From Stercorarius parasiticus (taxonomy: Eukaryota; Chordata; Aves; Charadriiformes; Stercorariidae), in the NCBI GenBank assembly GCA_013396915.1, contig VWZL01004638.1, forward strand, positions 744,001 to 808,000: a stretch of DNA of 64,000 bases, in the 5' to 3' direction. The notes below the pieces were generated by a model. It ran no database searches. It was not told the DNA's origin and worked only from the letters and a program-made list of their open reading frames with translations. Within the stretch, counting starts at the first letter, position 1; every line of letters starts with the position of its first letter. The translations under genes were made by a program, and so were the position numbers. Below are positions 49,901 to 59,970 of the stretch, one piece after another.

Positions 49901-50596
49901 AATGTTCTGTGTGCATTTCTTTTCTAACAGCTTGAACAAATTTGGGAAATTTTTGTGCCTTTCAGCAGTATGGAAACCAAAAAATCTAGAAAGGTTGAAA
50001 ATGCAAACAGAAATAAATTTGGCTAAGTGACATAAATTCATTTTTCATTAAATGTTTATGAAGGGCATTAATTATGGTTGGACCTGTGAAGTGCCAAATG
50101 TGTGTGTATGATTTTTACCTCCTTTTGTTTAGTGTTTACCGCACCAAAAGAAAAAAATTAAAACTTAAGTGTTTATTTCAGGTACATACATTTAAATATT
50201 TGGGCATTTATAGTGAAGTATCATGTAAAGTATAGAACCAGGTCTAATTTTTAAAGTACGATCATATTTGTACTCTGCATTCAGCCCTTTCTATTATTCT
50301 TTCTTACATTAATGGTACAATGACTATTGTCCCTTTTATTCCACCACTCCACCAAAACCAGTGGACATTCTTTCTTTGTGACCATGACAGTAATCAGATA
50401 TATCCGAAAGAGGATAATGTCTTTCTCCTGTACAAAGGCTAAAGGAATTCTGTAACTGATTTCGGCTGAAGTAGAGTCAGTGCCCAACGACTTCATTCAT
50501 ACTTCACAAACCTAAGCATTCTAGCCCTCCTCCATCAAAAAACTTGCAGAGGAGCAGGAGCTTAATATTAGCATGTGCTCAATGGTCTTGTGAAGG

Positions 50597-50670
50597 AAAG
50601 CACATAAGCATACACATACAAGTCCCAGTGACATCATTTGTTAACTTTAAGCATGCACATAGAATTTGGT
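50597..50670. repeat. Degenerate copy of the palindromic MITE-like repeat
   Basis: AAGCACATAAGCATACACAT, AGTCCCAGTGAC and TTAACTTTAAGCATGCACAT occur in the order expected for a decayed two-armed copy of the repeat at 43833-43953. Borders are approximate. Confidence 0.4.
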
Positions 50671-51558
50671 ATGTAGAGAAAAGTATCTAATGGAATTTTC
50701 AAAAGTGTTAGGATTGTCGTGAGCAGCTTTTACTTCACAAGTGCATTAGATATTTTTTTTTAAGGTAAAGCAAGAGTACACTTTACAAAGAAAAATAACA
50801 TTTTTATTGCCTGCAAAATTCCACTAAAAGCAGTAGCATGCAGTCTACTAGAAGCTAGCACCTCTATTCCCCTCACCTTTCCCTGAGAGCAAAGAAGCTT
50901 TCTGTTTGCGTTAGCACCAAGAGATATTTTATGGAGCAAGAAAACAGAGTTCAACTTTTCACAGAGTTGATTTTGTTCTGCGTAAAGCATTTACTGCTGC
51001 TGTCAGCAAGAGTAAAATTTACAGTTGCCAGAAAGCGTAAAAACTCAAATGTGCTCTTGGAAAACACATAGTGAGCTGCATGTAAAGGAGACACTGAAAG
51101 CCTGTTTCATTCCATTTCAAAATGCATAGTTGATCTGAAAGGGACGTCAGCATCTCTTATTCGGCCTTTATTCAGAGAGAAACAAATGTGCATCTGATTT
51201 GGAAAACAAGAGGCCAGTGGATGCCTTTAAACAAGCAGTCACCATGTGTGCTAGGTTAACGCAGCTGCATGGTAGCCTGAGGTGCCCGGGCTGGGCTCCA
51301 GCATTCCCATGCTTACTGGGCAATATCCACACCTCTGGAGGACAAAGCAAGCCAGAATTTTACTGCTGCAAGTTTTGGTGGGGAAAAAATTGTTTATGCA
51401 GGGAAACTGAATAGCTCAGGAACCAGTAGAAATAGCATAGAGTTTTCCCCTTTAGCTACGTGGTCACATAAAGCTGTGGGTGCTGTATATGTCTCATGGT
51501 CGCTTGCTGACTTCAGCAGTTATAAGGAGTTTTGCCCCTGCTTCTAGCAACGAGAAGT

Positions 51559-52095
51559 ATCATGGAATCATTGAATCATAGAATGGTTTGATTTGGAAGA
51601 GACCTTTAAAGATCATCTAATCCAATCCCTCTGACATGGGCGGGGACGTCTTTCACTAGACATCTGTCACTAGAGAAGTCATCCAACCTCACTCTGAACA
51701 CTTCCAATGATGGAACATGCACAGCTTCTCTGGGCAACCTGCTCCAGTGCCTCACCACCCTCATTGTAAAAAATTTCTTCCTTATAGCTAATCTAAACCT
51801 ACCCTCTTTCAGTTTAAAACTGCTGCCCCTTGTCCTGTCACTACAGGCCTTGGTAAAAAGTCTTTCTCCATCTTTCCTGTACACCCCCTTTCTATATTGA
51901 AAGGCTGCAGTAAGGTCTCCCTGGAGCCTTCTCTTCTCCAGGCTGAACAACCCCAACTCTCTCAGCCTGTCTTCACCGGAGAGGTGCTCCAGCCCCCTGA
52001 TCATTTTTGTGGCCTTTGTCTCAACCTACTCCAACATGTCTGTGTCTTTCCTGTGCTGGGAACCCCAGAACTGGATGCAGTACTCTTGTGGGGTC
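51559..52095 (-). mobile_element. CR1 LINE, 5'-truncated 3' end
   Basis: The reversed CR1 3' tail ATCATGGAATCATTGAATCA begins the block and is followed by the typical TTTGGAAGAGACCTTTAAAG. A minus-strand frame at 51606-52004 encodes 132 residues of the C-terminal CR1 RT ORF, including [20 protein letters not shown] and CSDRTRGSSFKLKEGRFRL. It differs from the copy at 18221 by an extra segment (YRKDGERLFTKA), so the two belong to different insertions. The catalytic part is missing. Homology fades near 52095. Confidence 0.95.
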
Positions 52096-54870
52096 ATTGT
52101 TTGCTTTAGATGCGTTGACATCCCAGTAAGGTTCATGTCCCTGCAAGAATTGAGCTATGCTTCCATCCTGACAGGCTGTGCCTCCTAACACAGCTGCTGG
52201 AGGAGAGGGGGAAGGGAAGCGATCCATGGGCAGAGTGCACTGTTCCTAGCCTTGATAATGCTTGCTGTCCGTGGGAATACAGAGGAGTTCTGGAACGGGG
52301 CTTTCCTATAGGGTTAGCCTGAAAAATTGGCAGTCTGATAACAGCTTTCTACTGTTAATTAAGATTTAGCTATTTTTAGAAAAACCTGGCATGTCTACGA
52401 GCGTGTAGAACGATAGGTGTGTATGCACACATATTGGAGAGAGTGTTATGGGCTTTTGCGGATTTTTAGTATATTTCATACTTAAAACGTGGATTATTTT
52501 TTTGGACTGGATGAACTTAGTCCAGCCCTTCAAAGAGTAGATGAAAAATAGCAGTTGTTCTTAGACATACCTTGAATGTGTCCCATCCAAATTATCATGT
52601 GTATTTTGTGTTGGGTAACAACTGAGTGACTGGTTAGCAAATGGACAGAGCAACGTAAGCAAACGGAAATTCAAACCCAAGTTCCTTTTGCCTATGATAC
52701 TAAAACCATTCTGTATCAGTATATGTTTTTATATGTCTCTAAGTAGAGAGTAGAATTTATCATACAAAACCTTCGGGCCCTGAAACTAACAAGATACGTG
52801 TTAAATTTTTAGTACCCAAGTGTGGTCCTTTGATATCTGTAGGTCTAGTTATATTTTTATGTTTCAGCTTGTGCTTACATATTTTGCAGAATATGTCAAT
52901 AAGTGATTGTTTGAAAATGTCCTCAGCTATAGCATTTCATTTTCTTACACCTTCATGAAGTGTTTTATCTATAGTATCTCTTTTCATACATCATCAATAA
53001 CTGTTGCTAAGCCTTTTTACTCTCCATTCTCTATGATGTCCTATTGCACTTTGATTGTTAGTTCAGAAACTGTCTTCTCAGAGGAAATTCAGATTTAGCC
53101 TTCCCTTGCTGTTATCTAGGCTTCCTTACATCTGTCTGCTTCAGGTCGAGTCTGTTTGGAAAATAACAATTTTATGTGTGCTCTTGGCAAGCAGAATCAA
53201 ACTCTGTCACTCTCTGTTGCACTTAACACACTTTCTGCCTGTCAGACCTCCCTAGACCTCTTCGGTTTCTTTACTTGTGTCTTAGGAGTGCATGGACTTT
53301 TGTTATTATAGCCTGCCACTTTACTGACATTAAAAGGTTCGGTCACTGCAGCATTGCAAAATAATCCATTGTTCTTGGGTTTTGTGGTGCAGTGTGCTAC
53401 TGACTAAATTCCAGTATTCATTTATTGTGCTCATGACTTATTTTTGCAGGATATTTTTAATATTTGACACCACCGTTAGTTAATTAGCTTATCAATTTGG
53501 TACTAATAAGCATGTCATTACTGATTTACTAGCTAACAGTTTTGAACACAATAATACTTTCTTGGACATGGATTAAAAAAAGGCTTTGAAGAACATGAGT
53601 TACACTGCTACACATCTTGTGTACATTTACATAAATTCAGCTGTGCTAACTGTATAGTTAAGTGAGGGCCGTGATGTATCTCTCCACATGTGTCTTCATA
53701 TCTTTGAAAACCAGTTCTTTGCAGATTCTCATGGGTTGACTGGGGGTTTTTTTCAACCTTTTCATGCCACTGTTTTTAAAAAGCAAATTTCAGGTATTTC
53801 AGGATAGATGCCTACATAGCACCATGCAATGCCATGCAGCAGCTCAGGTCCCAAAAGCGGTCTGGCAGCTCTGCACCTCAGCTGGACTTAGTGCAGCTGG
53901 GACCTCAGCCATTAGCATGGCTGCCCTGTTCCTGGAGCAAAGCTAGGTACTTGGTGCTACCTAAGTTTCCTTTGCCTCTTGCTCCACTGCACAGTGTAGA
54001 ATTACCCTGTGACCTTTACCCATGATTTTTAGAAGTACAGGACACCGTCATCGCCATCTGAAGCCACAGAAGAAACAGAATTTCAGTACTTTGAAAAAAA
54101 ATCTGAACTGAGTGATAGCTTTTGAAAATACATAGTAGTGCCACATTGGGTAGCTGATTGATGCTTCACGCATCCGAAAAAAGAAAAGAAAATATAAAAC
54201 GAGTAAATAAGATGAATCCTTCTTTCACTGTTTTGCTCTTTACATTTCAATTATGTCACGATTTCTATATTTCTTTCATGTGCTTTTTCTGGTATCTGGT
54301 CTTCTGACTGCATTTTTATGATGTTATTATCATTTTCCTCTCCTGCAGTGGTGGTAATCCATAGCTAGAAGGTACCATGAGGCCAGCATTGGCTTAGTGA
54401 CTGACTCAATATTAAATTAGAATATGTTTTTGCTCTGCTGTTGAATGTTCATTATTTCCAACCTTTTAAAAAGGTAACTTTAATCCACTAGAATGAACTA
54501 CTTTAGGTCAGCTTTCTTCAGGCCGTTAAAATTGCTCATCTATTTTAAGTTTTTGATTGAGAAAATGACATAATGCCAGTCTTGTTCAGGACAGCTCTTG
54601 AAGCCCATGTCTGACTTCAGCCGTATCTACCGAGACTTACACTTGTGCTGTCCTAAATTAAGACTTCTTTTTGCAAATATCAAACTAGATATTGATTTTT
54701 AATAAGTCAAGTAAAAAAAAAATCAGATTAATTTCAATCCTAAGGAAAATGTATTAACTTTCAAAAGAATTTATTATGGAGCCTTCATATTTGTAGAGAA
54801 TATGTATCATTTTGTTTACAGGGTCAAAGCAACATGGAAGGAGCTATGAATGAGATCCCTCTTACCATTG

Positions 54871-55052
54871 ATAGTGATCTTTTATACCAAGTTCTGTCAG
54901 ATAAGCTTTGTGTTTCCTGTTGTTAAAGGACATGTTAAGTGAGTCTTGAAGCTTTAGATGAATACTGCTCTTTTGTACCAAGCTCTGTCAAATGAATTTT
55001 GTGTTTCCTGTTGTGAAAGGACATATTAAGTGGGTCTTTAAGCTTTAGATGA
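54871..55052 (+). repeat. 91-bp tandem duplication (two copies)
   Basis: 54871-54961 and 54962-55052 align without gaps at an offset of 91. I count about 12 differences, near 87 percent identity. Shared blocks include TTTGTGTTTCCTGTTGT, AAAGGACAT and AAGCTTTAGATGA. It is not a simple repeat and not a known element to me. It ends 53 bases before the start of the 183-nt cassette exon. Confidence 0.92.
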
Positions 55053-55104
55053 TCAAAAAATATCAAATGTGCACAACTCACTAGACCCCTACATTTGTTT
55101 TTAG

Positions 55105-55287
55105 GTTCAATGGTAAATGGATGGGGTTCTGCGTCTGATGAGGACCGTAACTTTTCTAGTCATAGATCTAGTGTAGGTAGCTCCTCAGATGACTCGATCT
55201 TTACCAGCGGCAGTTTTGCACAAGCACTGGTTGCAGCAGCAGATAAAGCTGGTTTTAGGCTGGATGGAACCAGCCTGACAAGAACAG
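55105..55287 (+). CDS. ROBO2: ROBO2 183-nt cassette exon (61 residues)
   Basis: The exon is phase 1 on both sides, after TTTTTAG and before GTTTGT. It encodes [20 protein letters not shown], then [20 protein letters not shown], then [24 protein letters not shown]1 has the clearly related [20 protein letters not shown] followed by DFAQAVAAAAEYAGL at the same place after SSVTG, so this is a true exon. The usual human ROBO2 protein as I recall it joins SSVTG to K directly, so the exon appears optional. The segment is Ser-rich with a short Ala-rich helix candidate ([14 protein letters not shown]). The weak donor and a duplication just upstream suit regulated splicing. Inclusion levels are unknown. 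Confidence 0.9.
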
Positions 55288-58200
55288 GTTTGTAGACTCA
55301 AAGTTGATGCTTTCTGCATGAAGGGTGTCTCTGCGTATTCTTTTCCTTTCAGTGAACCTGCGTCTCACACTTGTCTAACATGCATGGAATAAGGTGGATG
55401 GAGATACTGTTATCAGTATATTTTAAATGAAACCTTGCATTGTGTTTGATTTTTAGTGATTTGAAGTAGTGAATAGCACAAGCTTTTAATCTACACCTTC
55501 AGTCTGCTGCAGCTTCCCTCTGTGCTGACTCTGCTATAGATTTACTGACATACGCTCCGTTTAATATTTCAGTGAAGAGATCACTAATTCTGCCATGCAG
55601 TCTCTGATTCTTTCATTCTTTGCAAAAATCTCCTCACAATCATTTACCTTTCCAGTGATGAACATCATGTTTAAACTATTGTCTCTTCTGTTGTGTCTCT
55701 TCTGTTGCTCTTCTGTTCTTTATGATTATGCAAAAGTGTATTTTTCTGTGAAGTTTTTCTAAGCATGGGGTGAATTGGTGTGCTTTTATTGTTAACAATA
55801 CAAACTGTTTAAAATCCCTATTAATAGCTAATTTAAAAAATACTTAATTCAATAATTTAATATATTTTGATAAAATTTAATTATGCCAACTGAATCTGCC
55901 AAGTTAAATGTATCAAAGGTAAAGTGACTATTGCTTTTGAAAACAGCCAACCTTCTAAACTGAATTAATGAAAAGCAAATATAATTTAGTTAATATTTTT
56001 AAAGCTCCATATGTTTATTTCTAGGAAAAAAAAAAAGTAAAAATGATTTTTAAGTATCCTGGAAAAAAGAAAGTATTTGCATTTGCTTAGTCTTATCAAT
56101 AGCAAAAATAGCTAATTATTTAAATCCACAAATCTAATAGAAAAGTATGAACTTGGGTCATATATTTGTTATGCTTTCTCAGCCGATTCCTGCCCACAGG
56201 TCCCATAATGTTCCCATCATTTAAAATTTTTTACCGTTAGTCTGGTATGAAGTCTATCCTTCAGTAAAATGTGTGCATTTATGAGAAATGTCTCCACACG
56301 TTAGGGCTGAAAACCACATGCTTTCTGCATGCAATGGCTTCATGGCAAACATTGCCTTTTATGAACATTAGGAATGAAGAAAAGAATTGATGGCAAAGTC
56401 CTGTCGCCAACAAACTACAGGGTGAACAGATACAGCTTTTCTCAAATCACTGTGACTTTTGCCATTGACTTTGGTCAGACAAGTCATCATAAAAAGATAG
56501 TTATTTCACCATTAGAAGTGGTTAAAACCCTCACTTGCTCCTTACACTAGTGGAAAATTGACTGAATAAATCTGTTTCGTCTTTTGAAAAAAACAAAGCA
56601 AAAGAGAAGAAAAACTGATGTAGAAAACTATGTACTGAGAAAAACTCATCTACTATGGGCACATTTGGCCAAACTGTAATTTAAAATGTACTGTTTTGCT
56701 TGAAGAATCTCCTAAACAGTCTTGAATGAAAGGAGCAAACCATTCTCAACCTTTTTTTTGGTGGTGTTCTTGGCCTCAGTAAGAGCAAATGCAAAGATTC
56801 ACCCAAAGTTAATGTCGCTTCTATCAGGCCATTGAGAACTAGAGTTTCCACCACAAACACACACATAACAAAAATAAATGGACACACAAACACATAAACA
56901 CTTCTAAATAAATATAATCTCTTATTGTAGCTATGTAAGTGGAAAGTACGAGGAAAGGATGAGAGCCCTCGTCAGTTGTATTTTCCTTGCTTAATCAGGT
57001 CACAAATGCACTTAAACTGAGTATGCATGTAATTCCTTGGACAGACTGTTAGAGTTTAGGGTAAAACAAAGGATCCAACAGTTATGGTAGACTTTATGAT
57101 TATTACCCTCTTACTCTTTTAATGATCCAAGAGGCAAAATGGAAACAAAACCCACGTGTAAACAAACAGCCCTCCCCTCTTTTTCTCATGAAACCCTCAG
57201 CGAATGGAAATAACTCCCCAGTGCTTACTGCAGTTTCATTACCATATGATACCTCCCAATGTAGCGTGATCAGTCAGACAGGCGTATTGCTGTACCACAG
57301 CAAACCCTGCGTCATGCAAAATGGTGTCTTGTAGTGAAAAAGCAGCAGTATTATTTCTGTTCATTGCTCTGGAGGGAGTCTGAAGGTCCCGACTCTTTTC
57401 TCCTTTGCAGTCTGGGCAGTTATTTTCACCCCATCAGAACAGCTGTAAAATATTCTCGCTGATGTGACGGGAGAAGGCCAACTTGATAGCCTCACGTGGG
57501 AGTGTTTGATTACCAAGCATAAGAGGCACTGGTAAATCCAGGCGCAAGGTGTCTCTCCTGCCAGACACTTTGATTCCGATTTCCATAAGCCATCATGTGA
57601 TTTGCCATGAAGTTCAGACAGTTTTCCTTTTTAACACCCTTGGGAAATTAAATCAAGGATTAGTGGATTCATCCTTGTCTCCACTTACACACGCTAAATC
57701 TACTACAGAGACTCTGACACTGCTCAGCAGTTCTTTCTGGAAGGGCTGCATACAAATACAAGGTGCTGTAATCAGTTACTAGGTGCATTGAAAAATGTGT
57801 TTTGGGAGCCTGCACATCATTTGTGTTTGCCCCATGTCTGATTTAGGTCAGTGCTATTTATTTTCCCTCATTTGAATGGGGGGATGAAAGAGAGAATGTT
57901 TGGTGTCTATTTCTTTTTCAAACCAACATTCTGAATGAATAATCACATTTCTTTAGTCAGGAGAATAAGTGTGAAGAGTCTTCATCCTGCACTCACTAGT
58001 TGCACTTGCATGTTGCAAGTTTATTTTTGCAGAACATCTGTGCAATGTGCTGTGAGCTAGGATGGAATTTCAGGCTCATATCTGAATTTCTTTGCATTAG
58101 TGGTATTTTTTTTATTTTTAAATGCAATTTTAATATTTTGTCGGTGTTCATCTGCTGTTTTATCCTTATCTATGAAACAAGGGCTTGATCACTTGTCTTT

Positions 58201-58314
58201 GTCTGGCTGCAGCTGTGCCAGCTATAGAGGTTAATATTTCCAGCCTTCCCCCAAATGCTTATTACTACTTTTTCCCAGCTCCAGAATTAGCTGCTTGGGT
58301 GGGCGTTCTGTAAC

Positions 58315-58382
58315 CCATTTCAGTTCAAATGAGCTGAGTTAGCAAAGGCATACTGTTCATACCATTTAAGTTCAAATGGGCT
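58315..58382 (+). repeat. Pair of spaced 21-bp direct repeats
   Basis: CCATTTCAGTTCAAATGAGCT at 58315 and CCATTTAAGTTCAAATGGGCT at 58362 differ at two or three positions and are 47 bp apart. They may be part of an old, unrecognised interspersed repeat. Confidence 0.55.
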
Positions 58383-59256
58383 TATTTTGGTAGAGGAGAG
58401 TTAGGCAATGTCCACATGAGGGTTTCAAACAGGGTAACCTCCAATGGCAGTGACATGCAGTTGGGAGACAAACCTGCCTAAGAGCAGTGTCCTTCTCAGG
58501 GTGCACATCAGTCAGAAGGTAGAAGATCAAGCCTGAGACAGTCAGGAAATCTCTAAAGTCAAATACTGAGATGTTATTCTAACGTGTATGTTTTAATGGG
58601 AAACACCATGTTAGAGAGATTATGACAACTTTTTTCACTTTGCCCTCTTGCACTAAGAAAATTTCAACTAGTGTAGCAAATAGCATATTAGTCCCAATTA
58701 GGCTTGTCTAGATAAGATCGTATGTGACGGCACGTTGGAACTAAGAGCATCTGTTGAAAGGTTGTGCTCGAAAACGTAACTTGCAGCAGGGTAGACCCTA
58801 CTCTACATTACCCAGAAAACCGTAAAGCTCCTTTCTAGCTTGGTGTCAGATGACCAGAAAAATAACAACCAACCATTTTACCACTTTCCATCAACTCTTA
58901 CACCTTACCAGTTCTAAACAAATTAAAGTGTTAACATCTCCAAGATACTTGGCAAGAATGACATAAAAATGGTGACCTTTAGTTTTCATCAGTTATTATT
59001 AAACAATAAGCCTAGTTAACTGAATAAAAATATCAAAATAAGAGAAAGAGAATGTAGTAAATGAACTGTGCTCCTACGGTTCCTGTGGTGATGCTTTTAA
59101 TGATCTGCTCCATAGAACACCATCAAAGATTTTTTTTTTTTTAAGAGAAATCACGTAGCTTGATTAGTCTATGTATATCCGAGGAATACATTTGGTCAGA
59201 ATACATTACTTTTTTAACATATAAAAATACTGAAAATTAACAGGAAAATTTTAGCA

Positions 59257-59288
59257 TTTAAATATGCCCCCATATTTAAATATGCCCC
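59257..59288 (+). repeat. Short tandem pair, 17-bp period
   Basis: ATTTAAATATGCCCC occurs at 59257-59271 and again at 59274-59288. Confidence 0.8.
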
Positions 59289-59799
59289 AATATGTTATTT
59301 CTTGAGAAAAGAGAACTCTTAAGTATACAAACGTACACTGCAAAATCAGTTATGTTTATCTCACTGGAGTTACTCCAGTAAACAGTGCATATAGGAGCCC
59401 CTAAAATGAGAATCCGGCTCGAGAAATGTGAAGGTGGAAGGCAGGAGGAGATAAATTTGATATGATTGCAGAACTGTTTTCCTTCCCTGCTCAAGGCTGA
59501 GGAGTTGTTATGACACATCTGTTCAGCACACAGAGCAGGTAGGAGTTACATGGCATACAGTAGTTTTATCACAGCAGATGGAATGATTTTAATTACAAAA
59601 GTTAAAGACAAAAGAATGCCAAGTTTCGCACTTTGCTTGTTGTGGTGTGTCTTAAAGCAGTTGTCATCAGTGGGTACCTCAAGGGGACACTTGCTTGCCT
59701 CTGAGAATTAGACCAGATTTAATGTTTTGGAACAGACATTAATAGAACAGCCCATTTCAAGGCAATAACAATTTTTCATCTGGTTTCTCTTTTTTTCAG

Positions 59800-59970
59800 G
59801 CAAAGCATACCCTTCTTCTCAGAGACCTCGGCCGAGCAGTCCTTTTTCTACTGACAGCAACACCAGTGCAGCTGTCAATCAGTCTCAGAGGCCGAGGCCC
59901 ACTAAAAAACACAAGGGAGGACGGTTGGACCAACCCCCCTTGCCTCATCGTAGGGAGGGAATAACAGATG
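59800..59970 (+). CDS. ROBO2: ROBO2 exon: distal tail, SQRPRP repeats
   Basis: Two bases complete Gly, then 56 codons and one base of the next codon; the acceptor is TTTTTTTCAG and the donor GTAAGT is consensus. It encodes KAYPSSQRPRPSSPFSTDSN, then TSAAVNQSQRPRPTKKHKGG, then RLDQPPLPHRREGITD. The doubled SQRPRP with the basic KKHKGG is typical of ROBO2, and RPRPxSPxSTDSN is shared with ROBO1. It is cytoplasmic, Ser/Pro-rich and probably disordered, with Arg-Pro motifs that could bind SH3 domains. It accepts the phase-1 end of either 45302-45516 or the 183-nt cassette. The end in phase 1 after ITD implies at least one more coding exon, which in mammals continues EEALVPYSKPSFPSPGG; that is outside the window. 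Confidence 0.97.

Larger units (their letters stand above)
45517..55104 (+). other. ROBO2: Largest intron, before the 183-nt cassette
   Basis: This 9.6-kb intron contains an (AAAT)7 microsatellite, a palindromic repeat fragment near 50597-50670, a CR1 3' fragment at 51559-52095 and a 91-bp tandem duplication at 54871-55052 that ends 53 bases before the next exon. A minus-strand open frame of 110 codons at 48072-48404 has no recognised product. The acceptor TACATTTGTTTTTAG is U-rich but short. Confidence 0.75.
55288..59799 (+). other. ROBO2: Intron before the last visible exon
   Basis: This 4.5-kb intron is AT-rich. It has a spaced direct repeat at 58315-58335 and 58362-58382 and a 17-bp-period tandem pair at 59257-59288. 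No CR1 or LTR copy is seen. The acceptor follows a strong tract, GGTTTCTCTTTTTTTCAG. Confidence 0.75.
4867..59970 (+). other. ROBO2: ROBO2 gene, 3' half (13 exons visible, 5' and 3' ends outside the window)
   Basis: Thirteen plus-strand segments with AG/GT borders join in one continuous frame to give the end of a Roundabout receptor: third FN3 domain, transmembrane helix and most of the cytoplasmic tail. Identity with ROBO2 rather than ROBO1 rests on tail segments I recall for ROBO2, such as [48 protein letters not shown] and RPRPTKKHKGG. ROBO2 is a single-pass neuronal receptor for Slit ligands that mediates axon repulsion; the family also acts in kidney and vessel development. Ig domains 1-5, FN3 domains 1-2, the signal peptide and the promoter lie upstream of the window. 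The extreme C-terminus lies downstream. Introns between visible exons run from 376 bp (30853-31228) to 9588 bp (45517-55104). Three exons are symmetric cassettes. Confidence 0.96.

Noticed and set aside
51606..52004. Minus-strand open frame of 132 codons
   Set aside because: It is also a truncated CR1 reverse-transcriptase remnant.
52500..52540. TTGGACTGGATGAACTTAGTCC, partly CR1-like and partly hairpin-like
   Set aside because: Only a few bases agree with either reading; likely chance.
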